Shown here piece by piece: positions 50,949-59,569 of a DNA stretch of 64,000 nucleotides. The stretch is from Granulicella arctica (lineage in GTDB: Bacteria > Acidobacteriota > Terriglobia > Terriglobales > Acidobacteriaceae), in contig NZ_JACCCW010000002.1 in the NCBI RefSeq assembly GCF_013410065.1, forward strand, positions 124,001-188,000, given 5' to 3'. Position 1 is the stretch's first letter, and every line of letters begins with the position of its first letter. A program made the position numbers and the translations under genes. Under the pieces are notes generated by a model that was not told the DNA's origin, ran no database searches, and saw only the letters and a program-made list of their open reading frames with translations.

Positions 50949-51706
50949 ATCCCCTCGGTTTCCAGCTCGGCGAACTGTCGTTCCGCATAAAATTTCAGGC
51001 CAGCGTAGAGGTTCTTCACCAGCTTGGCGTCATTCTTGAATGGGACAGACCTGTCACCAACCAGTTCAATACCTGCTCTTCTAGCCCAGGTGTAGGCCGC
51101 CGATACCATCAACTGCCTCGCGCGCTCCCCACTGATGCCGTGCATGGCTCCGATGGTTCTTTGCGATTCGCCGTCATGAACGAACTGCACCAGCATCCTG
51201 TAAGCCCGCGCGAATTGCTGTCTTCCCTCCGGCGTAGACTTCGAGCTGCTGTGAGAACCAAAACTGAGGCGCGGTGCTTTACGAGGGAGTATGTCTGCAT
51301 ACTTCTCACGGATGATGGTCATAGGAGAGGGGTCAGGGGGAACTCGATTGGCTGGAAGTCGCGCAATCCGAGAATATTGCCGCCAGTGGCGGTACGCTCG
51401 TTGCCTGATCCACTCCACCGCGTCTTTGTCAGACAGGCGTGGGGGCACTCGCAGGCCACACGCAACAGCCCATTGTTCGGCCAGAACTCGCGGACAAATG
51501 CTGAGGGCTTCGGCAAGCTGATAGAAGTCGCGTTCCAGCAAATGAACCTTGCCAGCAACATATCGAGCGAGATAGCGTTCCGTTACATCTCCCAGCTTCT
51601 TGCTTAGCTGTTCGTGGGAAATGTCGCCACGTAACATTTCAATCTGCATGAGCAGATGAACGCTGAAATCGCCTCGGATGCGCGGAGAATGTTGAGAGCC
51701 TCGCAT
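50945..51706 (-). CDS. Regulator with C-terminal sigma-region-4-like HTH
   Basis: A 253-residue protein. An N-terminal XRE-like part (DISHEQLSKKLGDVTERYLA) is followed by a middle region of unknown type. The segment ESQRTIGAMHGISGERARQL resembles the helix-turn-helix of sigma-factor region 4/LuxR-type readers. It is the first gene of the four-gene operon. The ATG at 51706 was chosen because an upstream ATG at 51742 lies inside the palindrome; no strong ribosome-binding site is seen, so the start is uncertain. Confidence 0.65.
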   Translation of the reverse strand: MRGSQHSPRIRGDFSVHLLMQIEMLRGDISHEQLSKKLGDVTERYLARYVAGKVHLLERDFYQLAEALSICPRVLAEQWAVACGLRVPPRLSDKDAVEWIRQRAYRHWRQYSRIARLPANRVPPDPSPMTIIREKYADILPRKAPRLSFGSHSSSKSTPEGRQQFARAYRMLVQFVHDGESQRTIGAMHGISGERARQLMVSAAYTWARRAGIELVGDRSVPFKNDAKLVKNLYAGLKFYAERQFAELETEGI

Positions 51707-51722
51707 GGCCAAAATAATCTCA

Positions 51723-51767
51723 TAGTTGATTATTATAATCAACTACTTGTATATGATGTTCATATAC
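51723..51767. promoter_or_regulatory. Two perfect palindromes in a divergent promoter region
   Basis: TAGTTGATTAT (51723-51733) and its exact complement (51735-51745) meet around one central base. Four bases further on, GTATATGA (51749-51756) and TCATATAC (51760-51767) form a second perfect inverted repeat. They lie in an A/T-rich 100-base gap between the regulator operon (minus) and an XRE gene (plus), as expected of operators controlling both directions. Confidence 0.7.
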
Positions 51768-51806
51768 TTGGGCTTATGCCGCTGCGCGTGTTAGCTTTCC
51801 CTTGTT

Positions 51807-52052
51807 TTGATTATCACGGGAAGACAATTACGGGCTGCACGCGCTCTGCTTGGCATGGAGCAGATTGAGCTGGCAAAGCGCTCGCGCGTCGCGGTAGGAA
51901 CCATCCGAAGGATGGAGTCTTTTGATGAAGAGGTTGGCGCGCGCACGTCAACGCTCTCTCAAGTGCAGAAGGCATTGGAAAAGGCTGGAGTCGAGTTCCT
52001 AAACGACGGACAGCCGGGTGTGCGGTTGAAACGCTCTACCGGGAAGGTGTAG
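51807..52052 (+). CDS. XRE-family transcriptional regulator (81 residues, TTG start)
   Basis: A one-domain helix-turn-helix protein with the common opening ITGRQLRAARALLGMEQIELA and the recognition segment VAVGTIRRMESF. LSQVQKALEKAGVEFLNDG and VRLK are the usual C-terminal features of this small group. The start appears to be TTG 51807; no other start fits the family's N-terminus. It is divergent from the four-gene regulator operon and lies upstream of the Fic-hsd operon. Confidence 0.75.
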   Translation: MIITGRQLRAARALLGMEQIELAKRSRVAVGTIRRMESFDEEVGARTSTLSQVQKALEKAGVEFLNDGQPGVRLKRSTGKV

Positions 52053-52192
52053 AGACTAGTCATGCACCACCAAACCCTGATGTGGGATGGTGATCGTATA
52101 GTCCAGACCACGGCCCAGCCTTGGGCGCGGGCGGTTGATGCCGGGCGAGATCACGGACGTTGCCTTCGTAATTAGCTAAAGAAAAGTGAGAT

Positions 52193-52223
52193 ATACTTTC
52201 GTTACGCTTGTAGCTAACGAAAG
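52193..52223 (+). promoter_or_regulatory. Candidate promoter/operator of the Fic-hsd operon
   Basis: TATACT (52193-52198) is a good -10 hexamer. It overlaps the inverted repeat CTTTCGTTA (52196-52204)/TAACGAAAG (52215-52223). A protein bound to this repeat would block transcription. No good -35 element is visible. TAGCTAA occurs twice nearby (52173 and 52211), perhaps half-sites. Confidence 0.45.
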
Positions 52224-52230
52224 GTTCATC

Positions 52231-53406
52231 GTGCCCGAATCCCGCACACCATCTCGGCTTGGGCATTACGTCTCCAATGTTTTGGGCGGGGAAACGACGC
52301 GCGCATTTGTCCCGCCCCCTCTCCCACCGATCCCACCTGTTGAGCTTGACAGGCTCCAAATCCTCTTAGAGCAAGCAAATCAGGCGCTTGGGAGACTGGA
52401 CGGGCTCGCCTCGTTACTGCCCGATCTTTCTCTGCTGCTCTACACCTATGTTCGCAAGGAGGCTGTGCTTTCCTCGCAAATCGAAGGTACGCAGTCTTCG
52501 CTCTCGGACCTTCTTCTCTTCGAAAACGAGGAGATCCCCGGTGCCCCTATCGAAGACGTACAGGAAGTGTCGAACTACGTCGCTGCAATGAGCCACGGTC
52601 TCGAACGGTTGCGCGCCGGATTTCCCCTGTCCCTGCGGCTCATCCGCGAGATCCACGAAATCCTCCTCTCAAAGGGTAGGGGCAGCGGGAAGCAGCCGGG
52701 AGAATTCCGACGTAGTCAGAACTGGATCGGCGGCAGCCGCCCGGGGAACGCGCTATTTGTCCCGCCGCCTCCCGAACTCGTTCAAGAGTGTCTTGGGCAC
52801 CTTGAGAATTTCTTTCATGAAGAAGAGTCCCGACTTCCATTGCTCGTGAAGGCAGGACTCATCCATGTCCAGTTTGAGACGATCCATCCTTTCCTCGATG
52901 GCAACGGTAGACTAGGCCGACTCCTGATCACGTTTCTGCTTTGCGCTCAAGGTACCCTTCGGGAACCGATTCTGTATCTGAGCCTGTATTTCAAAACTAA
53001 TCGTACGGCGTATTACGAACTCCTGGACCGCGTTCGAACCAGAGGCGACTGGGAAGCCTGGCTCGACTTCTTTCTGATTGGAGTGCGCGATACCGCCGAT
53101 CAGGCAGCTCATGCAGCTCGCCGTATACTTGCACTCTTCGACGCGGATCAGAAAAAGATCGAGGGCCTTGGCCGCCCTGCGGCTTCTGTCCTTCGCGTCT
53201 TCCAACATATGCAGAGGAATCCGATTGTAGCCATTCCCACAACCGCCAAGAAAATCGGTATCTCTGCACCCACTGTTACGAAGTCGCTCATGCACATGAT
53301 CGATCTCGGAATTCTGCAAGAAGTGACGGGTCGGGAGCGCCACAGGCTATTTGTCTATGAGCAGTATTTGGCCATTATGAACGAAGGGACGGAGCCGATT
53401 CGATGA
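52231..53406 (+). CDS. Fic family protein (AMP-transferase type) with winged-helix C-terminus
   Basis: A 391-residue Fic-domain protein. The active-site loop is HPFLDGNGRLGR near residue 218, the complete HxFx(D/E)GNGRxxR motif, and SSQIEGT near residue 80 is the inhibitory (S/T)xxxE(G/N) helix that keeps such enzymes off. The C-terminal part (IPTTAKKIGISAPTVTKSLM) is a winged-helix, so it may act as its own regulator. Fic proteins attach AMP to target proteins. The GTG start at 52231 follows the inverted repeat. The stop overlaps the hsdR start (ATGA), so it is coupled to restriction. Confidence 0.85.
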   Translation: MPESRTPSRLGHYVSNVLGGETTRAFVPPPLPPIPPVELDRLQILLEQANQALGRLDGLASLLPDLSLLLYTYVRKEAVLSSQIEGTQSSLSDLLLFENEEIPGAPIEDVQEVSNYVAAMSHGLERLRAGFPLSLRLIREIHEILLSKGRGSGKQPGEFRRSQNWIGGSRPGNALFVPPPPELVQECLGHLENFFHEEESRLPLLVKAGLIHVQFETIHPFLDGNGRLGRLLITFLLCAQGTLREPILYLSLYFKTNRTAYYELLDRVRTRGDWEAWLDFFLIGVRDTADQAAHAARRILALFDADQKKIEGLGRPAASVLRVFQHMQRNPIVAIPTTAKKIGISAPTVTKSLMHMIDLGILQEVTGRERHRLFVYEQYLAIMNEGTEPIR

Positions 53407-55778
53407 GTGAGCCGATGGATAAGAAGGGCCTCACAGAGGCGGATATCCGCACTAAGTTCATTACGCCCGCCCTGCTTGGCATCGACGGTTCCAAGTGGAA
53501 TGTCATGACACAGCTTCGCGAGGAGGTCTATTTCACAAAGGGACGGGTGATCGTACACGGCAAGACGACAAAGCGGGGTGAAGCCAAGAAGGCGGATTAT
53601 CTGCTCTACTACAAACCCAATATTCCAATTGCGATCATCGAAGCGAAAGACAACAATCATGCCGTTGGTGATGGAATGCAGCAAGCTCTTGAGTATGCCG
53701 AACTCTTGGATGTCCCCTTCGTCTACAGCTCCAACGGAGATGCATTCCTGGAGCATGATCGTACCGGAACAGCCGACCCTGTGGAGAGAGAAATCCCTCT
53801 AGTCGATTTTCCTACCCCAGCGGAGCTATGGAATCGCTATCGTTTTGCCAAAGGATATTCACCTGAGCAGGAAGCGATAGCGACACAAGACTACTATGAC
53901 GACGGCTCTGGGAAGGCACCACGGTATTACCAGTTGACCGCCATCAACCGCACCGTAGATGCAATCGCGCGTGGAGAGAACCGTATTCTGCTCGTCATGG
54001 CCACCGGAACTGGAAAAACATACACGGCCTTTCAGATCATTTGGCGTCTTTGGAAAGCGGGTGCGAAGAAGCGCATCCTTTTCTTGGTAGACCGTAACAT
54101 CCTCGCTGACCAAACCAAGACCAATGACTTCAAGCCATTCGGTCAGGCCATGACAAAAATCACAAACCGTACAGCAGACAAAGCATTCGAGATCTACCTG
54201 TCGTTGTACCAGGCGGTGACGGGCACCGAAGAAGATCAGAATATTTACAAGCAATTTTCACCGGACTTCTTCGATCTCATCGTCGTTGACGAGTGCCACC
54301 GTGGCAGCGCGGCAGACGATGCATCTTGGCGCAAGATCCTAGAGTACTTTTCGTCAGCTACCCAGATTGGCTTAACTGCAACCCCCAAAGAGACAGAGAC
54401 CGTCTCCAACATTGAGTATTTCGGCGAGTCAATTTTTAGCTATTCGCTGAGACAAGGAATCAGTGACGGCTTCCTTGCTCCTTACAAAGTTGTTCGCATC
54501 GGAATAGACAAGGACCTTGATGGCTGGCGACCCGAAGTTGGTCAAACGGACAAATACGGACAGTTGATCGAGGATCGGGAGTACAACGACCTTGATTTTG
54601 ACCGCAACATGATCCTCCAAAAGCGCACGGAGCTTGTGGCGGCCAAAATTACCGAGTTCCTGAAAGGAACCGACCGCTTCTCCAAGACAATTGTTTTCTG
54701 CGAGAACATCAACCATGCGGAGCGGATGCGTCAAGCATTGGTAAATGCAAATGCAGATCTCGCGGCGGCTAACAGTAAGTACGTTATGCGGATTACGGGT
54801 GACAACGACGAGGGAAAAGCCCAGCTCGACAATTTCATCGATCCTGAATCAACGTTTCCGGTGATCGCTACAACTTCTCGTCTCATGACAACTGGAGTTG
54901 ATGCGCAGACCTGCAAGCTCATTGTGCTCGATCGCCGCATTGCATCCATGACTGAGTTCAAGCAGATCATCGGTCGTGGTACCCGCATCAATGAGGACTA
55001 CAACAAGCTCTACTTCACGATCATGGATTTCAAACGGGCGACAGCTTTGTTTGCTGATCCGGATTTTGACGGCGATCCTGTCCAGATTTATGAGCCAGGA
55101 CCGAACGATTTGCCTATACCTCCCGACGATCCTGCTGATCCCAATAGCCCCGAACAGGCCGGCGACATATTGCCTGAGCCGTTCGGTCAAGAAGGAAATG
55201 ACGGACACGGACGAGTCACATACCACGTCGATGACGTAGAAGTGGTCGTGGCGACTGAGCGAGTTCAGTACTTGGACGAAGATGGGCGGCTTATCACTGA
55301 ATCGTTGAAAAACTTCACGCGAAAGGCAGTCCAGAAGGAGTATGCCTCGCTCGACGCCTTTCTAACGCAGTGGAATTCCTCCGACCGAAAGCACGCCATC
55401 GTGCAAGAGCTTGCCAATCGCGGGGTGTTTTTCGACGAACTTGCTGAACAAGTCGGTACCGATCTAGATGTGTTCGACATCATCTGCCATGTAGCCTTTG
55501 ACCGACCTCCTCTGACACGCCGCGAGCGTGCAGAAAACGTGCGAAAGCGGGACATCTTCGGGAAATATGAGGCAAGCGCGCGTGCAGTACTGGATGCCCT
55601 ACTGGAGAAGTTTGCGGATGGCGGTCTGAACAGCCTCGAATTTCTGGACATTCTTAAAGTCGATCCGCTGACCAAGTTTGGAACACCCATTGAGATCGTG
55701 AAAATTTTCGGCGGCAAGGAACCCTATCTCGCTGCAATTCAATATCTCGAAACGCAGATTTACCAGGAAGTGGCCTAA
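53403..55778 (+). CDS. hsdR: Type I restriction endonuclease subunit R
   Basis: A 791-residue motor/nuclease subunit. The N-terminal PD-(D/E)xK site is D65 and E80-x-K82 (IIEAK). The helicase part has MATGTGKTYTAFQ (Walker A, about residue 200), VVDECHRGS (DECH box, about 295), GLTATPKET (motif III) and GVDAQTCKLIVLDR/QIIGRGTRINED (motifs V and VI). It translocates DNA and cuts far from the recognition site when the target is unmethylated. The length fits the EcoEI-like group of short HsdR. Overlaps Fic and lies three bases before hsdM. Confidence 0.9.
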   Translation: MSEPMDKKGLTEADIRTKFITPALLGIDGSKWNVMTQLREEVYFTKGRVIVHGKTTKRGEAKKADYLLYYKPNIPIAIIEAKDNNHAVGDGMQQALEYAELLDVPFVYSSNGDAFLEHDRTGTADPVEREIPLVDFPTPAELWNRYRFAKGYSPEQEAIATQDYYDDGSGKAPRYYQLTAINRTVDAIARGENRILLVMATGTGKTYTAFQIIWRLWKAGAKKRILFLVDRNILADQTKTNDFKPFGQAMTKITNRTADKAFEIYLSLYQAVTGTEEDQNIYKQFSPDFFDLIVVDECHRGSAADDASWRKILEYFSSATQIGLTATPKETETVSNIEYFGESIFSYSLRQGISDGFLAPYKVVRIGIDKDLDGWRPEVGQTDKYGQLIEDREYNDLDFDRNMILQKRTELVAAKITEFLKGTDRFSKTIVFCENINHAERMRQALVNANADLAAANSKYVMRITGDNDEGKAQLDNFIDPESTFPVIATTSRLMTTGVDAQTCKLIVLDRRIASMTEFKQIIGRGTRINEDYNKLYFTIMDFKRATALFADPDFDGDPVQIYEPGPNDLPIPPDDPADPNSPEQAGDILPEPFGQEGNDGHGRVTYHVDDVEVVVATERVQYLDEDGRLITESLKNFTRKAVQKEYASLDAFLTQWNSSDRKHAIVQELANRGVFFDELAEQVGTDLDVFDIICHVAFDRPPLTRRERAENVRKRDIFGKYEASARAVLDALLEKFADGGLNSLEFLDILKVDPLTKFGTPIEIVKIFGGKEPYLAAIQYLETQIYQEVA

Positions 55779-55781
55779 GCA

Positions 55782-57242
55782 ATGGCGAATGTCTCAAATC
55801 TCGTAAAAACCATTCAGGACATCATGCGCAAAGACGCTGGCACCTACGGCGATGCGCAGCGGCTTGAACAGCTTGGCTGGATGTTCTTCCTTAAGATCTT
55901 TGACGACCGTGAGAAGGAGATGGAGCTTCTTCGCGATGGCTACAAGTCGCCGCTACTCAAGCACCTGCGCTGGACCAATTGGGCTGCAGATGAGGAAGGC
56001 ATCACGGGAGATGCACTGCTCGACTTCGTAAACAACACTCTGTTGCCAAAGCTGAAGGCTCTTCCGGGTGGACAAGACAAGATCGCCGGGCTGATCAGGA
56101 TGACCTTTGAGGATGCCAACAATTACATGAAGAATGGCACTCTCATGCGGCAGGTTATCAACAAGATCAATGGTATCGACTTCAATGCGTCGGACGACCG
56201 GCACATGTTTGGCGATATCTACGAGAAGTTGCTGAAGGATTTGCAATCCGCAGGTAATGCTGGAGAGTTCTATACACCTCGTGCAGTCACCCAATTCATC
56301 GTTGACCAGGTCAACCCACGGCTTGATAAGCGGGAGACCATTCTCGACCCGGCTTGTGGAACGGGCGGTTTCCTCACATCTGTGATTGAGCATCTGCGTA
56401 AGCAAGCCAGAACGGCAGACGATGAAGCCTATATCCAGAACTGTTTTGCTGGCATCGAGAAAAAGCATCTCCCCCACGTACTTTGCATGACAAATTTGCT
56501 ATTGCATGGCATTGATGTTCCTTCGAACGTGCGACATGACAACACGCTTGCGCGTCCACTGCGTGACTGGTCGCCGAAGGAACGTGTCGATGTCATCGTA
56601 ACCAATCCTCCATTCGGAGGGATGGAAGAGGACGGCATTGAAGCCAACTTCCCAACCGAATTCCGAACGCGTGATACGGCAGACCTCTTCCTCGTACTGC
56701 TCATGAAGGTGCTGAAGCCCGGAGGCCGCGCCGGTCTCGTTCTGCCCGATGGCACTCTCTTCGGCGAAGGTGTGAAGACTCGTATCAAAGAGGCACTCCT
56801 TACTGATTGCAACCTGCACACGATCGTTCGTCTTCCGAACGGTGTCTTCAATCCCTATACGGGGATACGCACCAATCTCCTCTTCTTCACGAAGGGGCAG
56901 CCCACGACGGAAGTCTGGTATTACGAGCATCCTTATCCTCAAGGAGCAAAGAGCTACAACAAGGGCAAGCCAATCCGTATTGAAGAGTTCGAGCAGGAGA
57001 AAAAGTGGTGGAAGAAGCGTGTCGAAAATGAGCAGACCTGGCGTGTTTCAACCGACCAGATCAAGGCTGGCAACTACAATCTCGATCTCAAAAACCCCAA
57101 TGCACCCAGCGAGCAACCCGGTGATGTAAACAGTTTGCTTCCAGCATATGAAAAGCTCCTCGCGCAGATTGCCGAAAGTCGAGCGGCGCTCAAGCAAGAA
57201 CTCCACCGCGCCCTCGCATCTGTTGTTGGGGAAGATGCATGA
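55782..57242 (+). CDS. hsdM: Type I restriction-modification methyltransferase subunit M
   Basis: A 486-residue N6-adenine methyltransferase. The helical N-terminal domain (residues 1-150) precedes AGEFYTPRAVTQFIVDQV, the SAM site DPACGTGGFL (about residue 188) and the catalytic NPPFGG (about residue 274). It methylates the HsdS-recognised sequence and is needed with HsdS for restriction. The stop overlaps hsdS by four bases. Complete. Confidence 0.95.
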   Translation: MANVSNLVKTIQDIMRKDAGTYGDAQRLEQLGWMFFLKIFDDREKEMELLRDGYKSPLLKHLRWTNWAADEEGITGDALLDFVNNTLLPKLKALPGGQDKIAGLIRMTFEDANNYMKNGTLMRQVINKINGIDFNASDDRHMFGDIYEKLLKDLQSAGNAGEFYTPRAVTQFIVDQVNPRLDKRETILDPACGTGGFLTSVIEHLRKQARTADDEAYIQNCFAGIEKKHLPHVLCMTNLLLHGIDVPSNVRHDNTLARPLRDWSPKERVDVIVTNPPFGGMEEDGIEANFPTEFRTRDTADLFLVLLMKVLKPGGRAGLVLPDGTLFGEGVKTRIKEALLTDCNLHTIVRLPNGVFNPYTGIRTNLLFFTKGQPTTEVWYYEHPYPQGAKSYNKGKPIRIEEFEQEKKWWKKRVENEQTWRVSTDQIKAGNYNLDLKNPNAPSEQPGDVNSLLPAYEKLLAQIAESRAALKQELHRALASVVGEDA

Positions 57243-59518
57243 AGCTAGAGATGTTTTTTGAGAAGTTCGATCAGCTCACTGACTCTCCGGGAGCAGTGGA
57301 TAAGATGCGTGGGCTCGTTTTAGAACTGGCTATTCGAGGAAGACTATCCGAGAGAGATGCTTCTGACCAAGCGGATATTTCGTGGGTTCTTCTTTGCGAC
57401 GAACTCGAGGCGAAAAGTAGAAGCGCCCAATTTACCCAGAAGCGCATTTTCGAAATTCCGGCCTCGTGGCGTTGGGCCACATTGAGTGACGTTGGGAACA
57501 CGAAACCTCGGAACGAGGCTCCCGATGGCACCAGATGCGCGTTCATTCCAATGAGACTCATCCCTTCCGAGTATGGTCGGGCCCCAGAGCACGAGAAGCG
57601 GATTTGGGAAAAGATCAAGACGGGTTACACGCACTTCAGTGATGGTGACGTGGTTATGGCTAAGATCACGCCCTGCTTTGAGAATGGAAAGTCGGCGCTC
57701 GTAGACAATCTTCCAGGGGGAATAGGTGCAGGAACAACGGAACTGCACGTTTTCCGCAAAACCAGCGACGCTATCGATCCCTCCTTTATTCTTCTTTATC
57801 TGAAATCGCCTGGGTTTATTGAACGCGGCATTCCACGCATGACTGGATCGGCTGGACAGAAGCGAGTATCGCCGGATTACTTCTCCAATTCACCTCTTCC
57901 GCTGCCACCGCCGGCCGAACAGAAGCGGATTGTAGCGAAGGTGGATGAGCTGATGGCGCTGTGTGATCGGCTGGAAGAGCAACAGTATGAGCGCGTAACG
58001 CGCCATGCTGCACTCACACGAGCAGTCGTTGATCGATTCAACGAAGAACCTACTGGGGATAACCTCAACCTTCTATTTCACAAGTCATATTCCATTTCCG
58101 CAGCTGATTTCCGGACAGCAATAGCCAATCTTGCGCTCCGTGGAAAGCTTGCTCCGAGAGATGAATACGCTGAGTCAGTGGATTTGTTGCTCGCAAAGTT
58201 GCAGGATGAGCGGCATAGGTATGCTACAAAATACGGCTTTAGAACTAATGATCCTCGCAAGGACAAAGCTAACAAGCCGTACTCAATACCAAACCATTGG
58301 AGATGGGTAAACCTGAGTGATCTGTTCTACGCGGTGACTGACGGGGATCATCTTCCGCCGCCAAAGTCGTCCGATGGTATTGCGTTTCTAACGATTGGCA
58401 ATATCACTACAGGCCAACTTGATTTCTCGGAAGTCCGCTATGTTCCAAAGCACTACTATGACGCCCTAGCCGAATATCGCCAGCCGCGAAACGGTGATTT
58501 CCTTTATACCGTTGTTGGTGCCACGTATGGGCGTCCAGCGCCTGTAGATACGACACGTCCGTTCTGTGTGCAACGGCACATTGCAATTCTCAAGCCATGC
58601 CAGAGCACAAACAGGGCGTTCCTGTCTCTTCTTCTTAAATCACCTCTGGTCTATGAACAAGCTACGGCCAGCACTACCGGCACCGCGCAGCCCACCATTC
58701 CGCTTGGTGCTCTTCGGCGTTTTCGAGTTCCTCTTCCACCACTCTCGGAGCAAGATAGAATCGCGCGAAGAGTATCGGAGTTGATCGCGTTGGTGGATGC
58801 GATGGATGAGCAACTCAGGAGAACTGAGGCTACGTCAGAAGAATTGCTCGACGCATTCACACACTTAGTGCTTCATCCAGATAAGGAAATTGCCAATAAT
58901 CAGAAGCATGATAGTGCATCCGCCCGAGCTGCAATTGGCTGCTATGTGATAAGAAGTTTGACACAAAACGCGAGCTTTGGTCGCACAATGTTGATGAAAG
59001 TGTTCTATTTGTCGGAGGCTCATTCTGGAATCTCGCAAGGCTGGCAGCCGATGCGGCAAGCAGCGGGCCCATACGATCCATCCATTGAAGATTTTGAATC
59101 GCTTGGCGTCCAAAGTGGATGGTTCACGGTCAAGACGAAGACCCTCGGTAATGGCCGCGAAATGGTTGAGTATCAAAGAGAGAGCGGCATAGATGCGAAA
59201 ATCGCCGAAGCGGTCTCTGTGCTCGGTGGGCAGCAAACAGAGTTTGACCGACTGCTTAACCTCTTTCAGAACAAGACAACAGAGGAGGCAGAGATCATCG
59301 CGACTCTCTTTGCTGCCTGGAACGACTTGCTGATCGATGGGAAATCTCCTTCAGACGATGAGATCATCCGCGAAGTGCGTGAAAATTGGCACTACAGAAA
59401 GGAACGCTTCACTCCTACGCTCCTGACGAGATGGCTGAATTGGCTACGCCAGCAAAGTGTTATCCCTAGAGGGCTCGCGCCACGGACTCGTCAGCAGCTC
59501 AAGCTTGGCTTGAGCTGA
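57239..59518 (+). CDS. hsdS: Type I restriction specificity subunit S with extra C-terminal domain
   Basis: A 759-residue protein, about 200 residues longer than usual HsdS. Two target-recognition domains are visible, each ending in the conserved spacer LPPPAEQKRIVAKVDELMAL (about 221) and LPPLSEQDRIARRVSELIAL (about 499). The C-terminal extension (about residues 557-759) contains MLMKVFYLSEAHSG, QAAGPYDPSIEDFESLG and a helical HYRKERFTPTLLTRWLNWL tail. Its motif order recalls the Panacea/SocA-like domain found in toxin-antitoxin and phage regulatory proteins; this is a tentative match. Start overlaps hsdM. Confidence 0.85.
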   Translation: MKLEMFFEKFDQLTDSPGAVDKMRGLVLELAIRGRLSERDASDQADISWVLLCDELEAKSRSAQFTQKRIFEIPASWRWATLSDVGNTKPRNEAPDGTRCAFIPMRLIPSEYGRAPEHEKRIWEKIKTGYTHFSDGDVVMAKITPCFENGKSALVDNLPGGIGAGTTELHVFRKTSDAIDPSFILLYLKSPGFIERGIPRMTGSAGQKRVSPDYFSNSPLPLPPPAEQKRIVAKVDELMALCDRLEEQQYERVTRHAALTRAVVDRFNEEPTGDNLNLLFHKSYSISAADFRTAIANLALRGKLAPRDEYAESVDLLLAKLQDERHRYATKYGFRTNDPRKDKANKPYSIPNHWRWVNLSDLFYAVTDGDHLPPPKSSDGIAFLTIGNITTGQLDFSEVRYVPKHYYDALAEYRQPRNGDFLYTVVGATYGRPAPVDTTRPFCVQRHIAILKPCQSTNRAFLSLLLKSPLVYEQATASTTGTAQPTIPLGALRRFRVPLPPLSEQDRIARRVSELIALVDAMDEQLRRTEATSEELLDAFTHLVLHPDKEIANNQKHDSASARAAIGCYVIRSLTQNASFGRTMLMKVFYLSEAHSGISQGWQPMRQAAGPYDPSIEDFESLGVQSGWFTVKTKTLGNGREMVEYQRESGIDAKIAEAVSVLGGQQTEFDRLLNLFQNKTTEEAEIIATLFAAWNDLLIDGKSPSDDEIIREVRENWHYRKERFTPTLLTRWLNWLRQQSVIPRGLAPRTRQQLKLGLS

Positions 59519-59569
59519 GGGCTTGGTCCGTAGCTCGCTGAGCTCGGGGATGCGGCTCAGTATCTCCCC

